Positions 62,301-64,000 of a stretch of 64,000 nt of DNA are shown one piece after another (within the stretch, counting starts at the first letter, position 1; the number at the start of each line of letters is the position of its first letter). The position numbers were made by a program, and so were the translations under genes. Under the pieces are notes generated by a model. It saw only the letters and a program-made list of their open reading frames with translations. It did not search any database and had not been told where the DNA came from. Source of the stretch: Euglena gracilis (taxonomy: Eukaryota; Euglenida; Euglenophyceae; Euglenales); the NCBI GenBank assembly GCA_039621445.1, contig CP154956.1, forward strand, positions 88,232,482-88,296,481, given 5' to 3'.

Positions 62301-63634
62301 GACTTCCGGTTTGGAGAGATAAAAGCACAACCCAAAGTCAGTCTCAGTATCTAGAGCAAACCAGGAGATACAAGAGACCAGAGGAGGGTCCAGTTGGCTG
62401 GCCAGAAGGTGCTGGCCAAACCCCCTCTACACTGGAGGGAGGGGGGGGGGGTGCTGGCTCAGGTGGCTGCACCCTCCTCCTGGGTCAACTGAAGTTAAGA
62501 AGCAGCTGGAAAATGGTGCTGTTGAGGGTTGTGTATTTTTTGTATAAAAAAATGGCTGAAAAATTTCACCTGTGATTATTTTTTTTTGCTGGTTTCGTGA
62601 ACTCAGGTCCAGTCTGCCGATGAACCATGCACACAGGTGCTGGCTGCCTGCCCCCCCCCCCCCAAAGGATGCCTTCAAGGACCGACCAACAAGGAAGACC
62701 CATTTTTTACAAGAAAGAAAGAAAACCCCTTCAACGGACCTACCCAAGCACACCACTTTCAGCAGATCACTGTGTGGTTAGGGGAAGAGGAAGGAGGAAA
62801 GAGGAGGAGGAGGAGCCCCAGTGGGGATGATCGCCCGCGCCAACTCAACAATATTGTCGTATTGCGGTTCCGACAGCGGCATCCCTCTGGGTTCGATTGG
62901 CTTTGGGAAAACGCGGAACCGGGCATACACTGTGGGGCAACCAGAGTGTGGGGCATCAGAGCAACAGGCATGAGGGTCAACGACTTCGGTAATGAATTGT
63001 AGTACCCTTTTTTCTCAGAGCAAACACATACCTACCCCCCCCCCGGGAAACTGTCACCTGACAGGTTGGTCAGTACCGGGGACCCCTGACAACTTCCTAT
63101 CATGACAGGTTGGCCGGTACCAGGGACCCTGACAGTTTCCCGGGTGGGACCCTGACAGTTTCCCAGGTAGGGCATTTCAAGGGAAAGTCAATGAAAAATG
63201 ACCCTGACAGGTTGGGTGGTACTGGGGACTCTGGCAAAATCCAGCATGACAGGTTGGCCGGTACCAGGGACCCTGACAGTTTCCCGGGCGGGACCCTGAC
63301 AGTTTCCCGGGCGGGACCCTGACAGGTTCTCAAGCATGACAGTTTCCCGGGGGGGGGGGATGGTAGGTATATCAGTTGAAGGGACAGAACTCAATTTTTG
63401 GAAGGGGAGACCACCAGGTGGGGGGCGGGGTATTGCCCGCACTCACACCACATCGGGAATCCGACCAACAACCCCCAGGTTGGGCCACCACACACCTCCA
63501 CACCGCCAAACCGCCACACCGCCGGGGGGAGGGGGCAGGAGAGGGCGGCCGGGCCCGGGGGTGTCCAGAATGCGGGCCTCCCGCAGGGCCAGCAGCCGTG
63601 CGGCCTCGTTGCTGGGGACCGGGGCCGGCGGCAT
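31573..63634 (-). CDS. GAF-domain hybrid histidine kinase with pseudo-receiver and receiver, 25 exons
   Basis: A soluble two-component phosphorelay protein of about 932 residues was assembled by hand from 25 exons whose phases all agree. Domains in order: GAF (about 20-200, with [31 protein letters not shown] and IRFYA motifs); DHp (about 205-310, SHELRT with His near 227); HATPase_c (N box NLLQNA, D/G1 box DMGIGIP, G2 box GGSGLGL, ending [10 protein letters not shown]); a degenerate receiver-like domain (about 540-660); an intact receiver (DD 684-685, D746 in [11 protein letters not shown]776, K798 in EKPV); and a Pro/Ser-rich tail to TGA. No membrane segment or signal peptide is visible, so a cytosolic sensor kinase is inferred. 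The ligand is unknown. The start is the ATG at 63634, and further 5' exons beyond the window are possible. Introns carry many mobile elements. Weakest joins: exons 8/9, 13/14, 14/15 and 18/19. Confidence 0.85.
32534..32671 (-). CDS. Hybrid kinase exon 24: Pro-rich tail
   Basis: 46 codons including [19 protein letters not shown], flanked by acceptor GCCAAAG|CCA and a strong donor CTCAAG|GTAAAC. Phase 0 at both ends. No homology recognised. Confidence 0.6.
33172..33255 (+). repeat. (TG)n microsatellite
   Basis: TG repeats with a few interruptions in kinase intron 23. Similar tracts at 16169-16195 (CA) and 26368-26485 (TG). Confidence 0.93.
34566..35685 (+). repeat. GGTGGGRTCC decamer arrays
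   Basis: Short arrays at 34566-34622 (GGTGGGGTCC, five units) and 35577-35680 (GGTGGGATCC, split). Between them 35150-35420 is a degenerate array of CCAAAAGTGG-like units. In kinase intron 23. Confidence 0.8.
35978..36083 (-). CDS. Hybrid kinase exon 23: Pro/Ser-rich tail
   Basis: Encodes [20 protein letters not shown] and then [10 protein letters not shown]. Acceptor TGTCTGTCAG|A, GC donor GTCCAG|GCGACT. It is assigned here because its phase fits exon 22 and exon 24, not by homology. Confidence 0.6.
37136..37284 (-). CDS. Hybrid kinase exon 22: receiver C-terminal half
   Basis: Encodes [20 protein letters not shown] and then [20 protein letters not shown], containing the switch Thr and the conserved Lys-Pro. 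Acceptor CCGACAG|CCT, donor CATCAG|GTTCG in phase with exon 23. Confidence 0.9.
37399..37887. mobile_element. hAT-like MITE with GCTGGCTGG internal repeats
   Basis: 489 bp. Ends CAGGGCGTTGCTTAAGG and CTCATAAGCAACGCCCTG share a 14-base inverted repeat. Flanks GCTGGAAG/GCAGGAAG agree in 7 of 8 positions. Internal GCTGCTGGCTGG repeats link it to 21137-21631. Lies in kinase intron 21. Confidence 0.85.
38041..38225. repeat. Foldback element with telomere-like arms
   Basis: Imperfect inverted repeat of about 45 bases. The arms contain TAGGGTTAGGGTTAGG on the left and CCCTAACCCTAACCCTA on the right plus TACTGATGGA/TCCATCAATA, around about 80 bases with a second small inverted repeat (AGGCCTAAACTTAGGCCT). 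A single AACCCTAACCCT also occurs near 10901. Confidence 0.8.
39913..40011 (-). CDS. Hybrid kinase exon 21: receiver phospho-acceptor Asp
   Basis: Encodes [20 protein letters not shown] followed by VMDGQ; the Asp after VIFM is the phosphorylation site. Acceptor CATTCAG|GTC, donor CAGCTG|GTGCCC, 33 codons, phase 0 at both ends. Confidence 0.9.
40258..41590. repeat. Cluster of TGTGCGCA-N2-TGCGCACA palindromes
   Basis: Copies near 40262, 41096, 41170-41230, 41404-41455 and 41554, several within a longer GGTCGGTG...CACCGACC frame. A further copy lies at 44627 and relatives at 51290-51800. Confidence 0.7.
40344..40660. repeat. Second CAGTCAGTCACT element
   Basis: Starts ACCATACAATTTTTTTACC, has three CAGTCA(G/T)TCACT-type motifs and the hairpin GGCGCCTTTGGTGCC. 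Same order of parts as 14025-14345. In kinase upstream flank of exon 21 (intron 20). Confidence 0.75.
41870..42700. repeat. GC minisatellite, degenerate GGCCCGGC repeat
   Basis: About 830 bases of almost pure C/G built from CGGCGGCCCGGCCGG-type units. Long Pro/Arg/Gly/Ala-rich open frames on both strands reflect the absence of A/T stop codons. It abuts the 163-bp satellite. Confidence 0.93.
42709..43940. repeat. Satellite, eight copies of a ~163-bp unit
   Basis: Copies of GCGGCCCAAAAC begin at 42765, 42914, 43077, 43240, 43403, 43566, 43719 and 43881, giving spacings of 149, 163, 163, 163, 163, 153 and 162 bases. Each unit also has GGGTCGAAAAACGCTC and TTTTTTCGATTTTTTTCGAC. Copies are nearly identical, implying recent expansion. 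Open frames through it come from the repeat, not a gene. In kinase intron 20. Confidence 0.95.
44867..45089. mobile_element. hAT-like MITE, perfect ends
   Basis: 223 bp with identical 14-base terminal inverted repeats CAGGGGTTTTTTTA and exact 8-bp flanking duplications GAGTGAAT (44859-44866, 45090-45097). Internal sequence is related to the 57394-57667 element (AAAGTATATCCCACCCCC, GGACCCACCCACCCTACC). No ORF. Lies in kinase intron 20. Confidence 0.92.
45250..45371 (-). CDS. Hybrid kinase exon 20: receiver helix 1
   Basis: Encodes [20 protein letters not shown] then AFVDGSE, receiver helix 1 and strand 2. Acceptor CCGAAG|GC, GC donor CAGAG|GCGTGT. Joining to exon 21 gives exactly the residue spacing seen in receivers between this Gly and the phospho-acceptor Asp. 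Confidence 0.83.
45772..45928 (-). CDS. Hybrid kinase exon 19: receiver start (DD)
   Basis: Encodes [16 protein letters not shown], a helical linker, then [10 protein letters not shown], strand 1 of the true receiver with the Mg-binding acidic pair. The 5' edge is approximate (CGTGAG|CGG). The 3' end uses GC (CCCAGG|GC). Confidence 0.8.
46830..46978 (-). CDS. Hybrid kinase exon 18: pseudo-receiver strand 3
   Basis: Encodes [18 protein letters not shown] and later [13 protein letters not shown]. At strand 3 the phospho-acceptor Asp position is Val and no MP motif follows, so this domain should not be phosphorylated. Acceptor CCCAAAG|CG. The 3' end is uncertain (GCA|GTTGGC proposed). Confidence 0.75.
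47675..47738 (-). CDS. Hybrid kinase exon 17: pseudo-receiver strand 2
   Basis: Encodes [20 protein letters not shown], fitting strand 2 and helix 2 of a receiver and joining LGLQ in phase. Acceptor TTCCCACAG|GTC, donor GGTTT|GTGTGG in phase with exon 18. Confidence 0.7.
48553..48675. repeat. (TA)n-rich tract
   Basis: About 120 bases of ATATAT/ATATAC in kinase intron 16. No other signal. Confidence 0.9.
49291..49380 (-). CDS. Hybrid kinase exon 16: pseudo-receiver strand 1
   Basis: 30 codons, [14 protein letters not shown] then [12 protein letters not shown], the first strand and helix of a receiver fold. Acceptor CCTCCCAG|CTG, donor CTGCAG|GTGCCT, phase 0 at both ends. The usual acidic pair is replaced by D-A-E-E. 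Confidence 0.9.
49381..49543 (-). repeat. Kinase intron 15, derived from a dispersed repeat
   Basis: Starting 12 bases after the GT donor, the intron reads CAGGCTCCGGCGACCTCC and continues through CCAGAGGCGAA, AGGCCAGAAGAAG and CAGCCACAGTGCACACAGG. The same sequence lies in the opposite orientation at 55588-55745. The copy accounts for most of the 163-base intron. Confidence 0.75.
49544..49590 (-). CDS. Hybrid kinase exon 15: linker to pseudo-receiver
   Basis: Encodes [16 protein letters not shown]. The donor AACAAG|GTAAGT is the strongest in the gene. The 163-base intron that follows is largely a copy of a repeat also found at 55588-55745. Confidence 0.75.
49617..49777 (-). CDS. Hybrid kinase exon 14: last HATPase_c strand
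   Basis: Contains [17 protein letters not shown], the closing strand of the ATPase domain, after a Pro-rich insertion. Donor GTTG|GTAAGG. It is followed by only 26 bases (ten G) before exon 15, so the two may be one exon with a G-tract length difference. Confidence 0.7.
50243..50362 (+). repeat. (GTGC)n microsatellite
   Basis: About 27 near-perfect GTGC tetramers with one ATGCATGC interruption, in kinase intron 13. Confidence 0.95.
50402..50514 (-). CDS. Hybrid kinase exon 13: HATPase_c G2 box
   Basis: Starts [20 protein letters not shown] and continues [14 protein letters not shown], the ATP-lid G2 box. Acceptor CACACAG|GTG is clear. The 3' end is uncertain; a GC donor (CCCAGGG|GCGG) gives the right phase for exon 14. 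Confidence 0.82.
50937..51232 (+). repeat. Direct repeat pair of about 100 bases
   Basis: 50937-51035 and 51128-51232 share TGCACTGCCTAAAGGTGGGTCC and ACCACCAA(A)CTGG(G)CACTT(T)AACGCTTTTCAA with scattered differences, separated by an A-rich stretch. In kinase intron 12. Confidence 0.85.
52047..52287. mobile_element. MITE with perfect 14-base inverted ends
   Basis: Ends CAGGCTTCTTTTTA and TAAAAAGAAGCCTG are perfect inverted repeats around G/C runs. No matching 8-bp flanks were found: the right side abuts another repeat (CAGTCAGTCACT family), so the right flank may have been replaced. Confidence 0.6.
53521..53666 (-). CDS. Hybrid kinase exon 12: HATPase_c D/G1 box
   Basis: Encodes [16 protein letters not shown] and [14 protein letters not shown] then LFRPFSQ, i.e. 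the D/G1 and F boxes. Acceptor GTGCCAG|TC, donor AGCCAA|GTGTGC. Phases 1 in and 0 out agree with neighbours. Confidence 0.88.
53751..53935. mobile_element. Nested or truncated copies of the 44.9-kb MITE family
   Basis: Two CAGGGGTTTT-type ends occur in opposite internal order (53751 and near 53812) followed by long G and C tracts and GACAAAAAAAATGACCCG. No clean duplication was identified. Lies in kinase intron 11. Confidence 0.55.
53969..54053 (-). CDS. Hybrid kinase exon 11: HATPase_c N box
   Basis: Encodes [20 protein letters not shown] then NATRFSTE, the Mg-ATP binding N box. Acceptor TCTCACAG|GAT. The in-phase donor is GC (CCGAAG|GCTGCA). Confidence 0.87.
54686..54938 (+). repeat. (CACACG)n microsatellite
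   Basis: About 250 bases of CACACG/CGCACA repeats starting directly beside the exon 10 donor (intron 10). Arg-Thr, Cys-Val and similar repeat frames here are not genes. Confidence 0.95.
54945..55061 (-). CDS. Hybrid kinase exon 10: HATPase_c start
   Basis: 39 codons beginning [19 protein letters not shown], the linker and first helix of the ATPase domain. Acceptor CCCTGCAG|GCG, donor GCCGAG|GTGTCT. A (CACACG)n microsatellite begins immediately after the donor. Confidence 0.88.
55482..55564 (-). CDS. Hybrid kinase exon 9: end of DHp
   Basis: Encodes [13 protein letters not shown], corresponding to the ILDFSKLEAG motif at the end of the DHp domain. Acceptor CACCTCAG|TG or an alternative at 55536. 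Donor AGATTT|GTTGCC in phase with exon 10. Confidence 0.65.
55588..55745 (+). repeat. Second copy of the intron-15 repeat
   Basis: Carries CAGGCTCCGGCCTACTCC, ACACAGACAAAAAGGACC, AGGCCAGAAGAAG and CAGCCACAGTGCACACAGG, then GAAATAAAGTTGGGCCC. Lies in kinase intron 8 next to exon 9, opposite in orientation to the gene. Confidence 0.75.
56424..56496 (-). CDS. Hybrid kinase exon 8: DHp helix 2
   Basis: Encodes [20 protein letters not shown], aligning with helix 2 of the dimerisation domain. Acceptor CTGGAG|GAT fits exon 7 phase. The 3' end is uncertain: a GC donor (CTCAGG|GC) keeps phase with exon 9. Confidence 0.7.
57325..57410 (-). CDS. Hybrid kinase exon 7: second half of the H box
   Basis: Encodes [16 protein letters not shown], which directly continues HELRT of exon 6 in all relatives. 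The acceptor CCCCCCAG|CC lies at the inner edge of the element's terminal repeat, so about ten extra residues would be translated between the two halves. Donor proposed at CGCCA|GTGCCA; an in-phase GC donor 15 bases upstream is an alternative. Confidence 0.8.
57394..57667 (-). mobile_element. hAT-like introner forming kinase intron 6
   Basis: A 274-bp non-autonomous element. Its ends on the plus strand are CAGGGGTTTTTTTAAG and GAAAAAAGAACCTTTG, and it is flanked by 8-bp duplications GTCCACAG/GTCCGCAG (7 of 8). The duplication is coding sequence for the H box. The centre holds a CGGCACCGAA-type hairpin between G/C runs. The related copy at 44867-45089 has perfect ends. The intron (57411-57662) occupies nearly the whole element. 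Confidence 0.85.
57663..57759 (-). CDS. Hybrid kinase exon 6: DHp helix with phospho-acceptor His
   Basis: Joins in phase 0 to give [20 protein letters not shown] and then [11 protein letters not shown], the H box with the autophosphorylated His. Acceptor CCCCTCAG|GTGGCG. The exon ends where a 274-bp mobile element has been inserted. The donor ACCAAAG|GTTC is inside the element's terminal repeat. Confidence 0.88.
60272..60404 (-). CDS. Hybrid kinase exon 5: end of GAF and signalling helix
   Basis: Encodes [20 protein letters not shown] followed by [16 protein letters not shown], the last GAF strands and the linker helix. Acceptor GGTCAG|GAG, donor AAACAG|GTGCCC. Phases match exons 4 and 6 exactly. 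Confidence 0.88.
60715..60885 (-). CDS. Hybrid kinase exon 4: GAF core
   Basis: Encodes [30 protein letters not shown] and YAACP, the most conserved block of GAF sensor kinases. Acceptor TTCGAG|GTGGCC, donor GAGCTG|GTCTAT. The exon carries a few extra residues at each edge compared with the usual family. Confidence 0.85.
61670..61782 (-). CDS. Hybrid kinase exon 3: GAF core
   Basis: Encodes [20 protein letters not shown] then [12 protein letters not shown], a near-consensus GAF core. Acceptor GGAAG|CCC, donor CCCCAG|GTCACC, phases 0 in and 2 out. Confidence 0.85.
62817..62884 (-). CDS. Hybrid kinase exon 2: GAF helix 1
   Basis: Encodes [18 protein letters not shown], matching the first GAF helix that follows ILDTP in this family. 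Acceptor CCCAGAG|GG. No GT lies near the end. The best donor in phase is GC (CTGGG|GCTCCT), followed by a pyrimidine-rich stretch. Confidence 0.65.
63032..63355. repeat. Second GACAGGTTGGCC repeat block
   Basis: Shares AAACTGTCACCTGACAGG, CAACTTCCTATCATGACAGG and AGGGCATTTCAAGGGAAAG with 18905-19110, plus extra tandem CGGGACCCTGACAGTTTCC. Lies in kinase intron 1. Confidence 0.85.
63520..63634 (-). CDS. Hybrid kinase exon 1: GAF N-cap
   Basis: The frame contains [18 protein letters not shown], the usual segment just before bacterial-type GAF domains of sensor kinases. ATG at 63634 is the first Met. The frame stays open upstream and an acceptor-like CAG lies further up, so an earlier exon is possible. 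The proposed donor GGCG|GTGTGG leaves phase 1, matching exon 2. Confidence 0.65.
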
Positions 63635-64000
63635 CCGGGCGGCAACGGCGCGCTGCGGTGGGCCGCCTGCCGCGGCACTGCGCAGGGGGGGGGCACAGTT
63701 GTTGGAGGCAACGGTGGCTGGGACTCATGGAGGGGGGGGAGCTCAGGGGAAATCACTTGGGGGGGGGGGTCAGTTTGAAGCCGTTAAAAAAAATACGGGT
63801 CAAAAACCCCTGTTTTCGGCGCTTCTCGCCGAAAACAGAGGAAACCCCTTCTCCGGCGGGGCACCCACTCAGCCCTCCCCCCTCCCCCCCGAAACTTAAC
63901 AAAATATCTGTCCCGATAGGATTCTCTATTACTCTCTATTCTCGGCGAAGCTTTGCTTAAAAAATTTTGGGGTACTTTGGGTGCTTCCTTCAGGCCATTT

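Noticed and set aside
1-64000. tRNA or rRNA genes
   Set aside because: I looked for GGTTCGA-type T arms with matching acceptor stems and for rRNA core motifs and saw none I could support. A covariance-model scan would be decisive.

Overview
This window looks like nuclear DNA of an intron-rich, repeat-rich protist, most likely an alga. There are no operons or ribosome-binding sites. The coding sequence is chopped into exons of 47-171 bases separated by introns of up to 5 kb. Runs of 8-20 G or C recur, and microsatellites are abundant. GC-AG introns and introns made from mobile elements would fit a dinoflagellate or a repeat-rich prasinophyte, but the sequence does not settle the lineage.

Main gene (minus strand, 63634 down to 31573): I could assemble 25 exons with consistent reading phase into one 932-codon frame ending in TGA. 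It encodes a soluble hybrid histidine kinase, in order GAF sensor domain, DHp with the phospho-acceptor His, HATPase_c (N, D/G1 and G2 boxes), a degenerate pseudo-receiver, an intact receiver (DD, D, T, K all present) and a Pro/Ser-rich tail. Exons 1-7, 10-13, 16, 17 and 19-25 are well supported by motifs plus phase. The joins at exons 8/9, 13/14, 14/15 and 18/19 are less certain. The proposed sites are 17 GT-AG and 7 GC-AG.

Second gene (minus strand, 12565 down to 7156, partial): four phase-compatible exons with good splice sites, a coiled-coil-like segment, a Pro/Ser/Cys linker and a basic C-terminus with a stop. Its family is not recognised and its 5' exons were not found. A few isolated possible exons lie at 10550-10653, 27558-27638 and 28019-28093.

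The rest is non-coding. The outstanding theme is a superfamily of short non-autonomous hAT-like elements with CAGG...CCTG ends, T-rich/A-rich terminal inverted repeats, 8-bp target-site duplications, internal G/C runs and often a central GC-rich hairpin. Five have both ends and duplications visible (21137-21631, 28466-28863, 29315-30433, 37399-37887, 44867-45089). A sixth (57394-57667) sits inside the kinase H-box coding sequence and is intron 6 of the gene, with its donor and acceptor in or beside its terminal repeats: an introner. Other repeats include eight copies of a ~163-bp satellite, an 830-bp GC minisatellite, two clusters of dispersed palindromes (14.4-15.7 kb and 40.2-51.8 kb), a TTAGGG-bearing foldback at 38.1 kb and many microsatellites.
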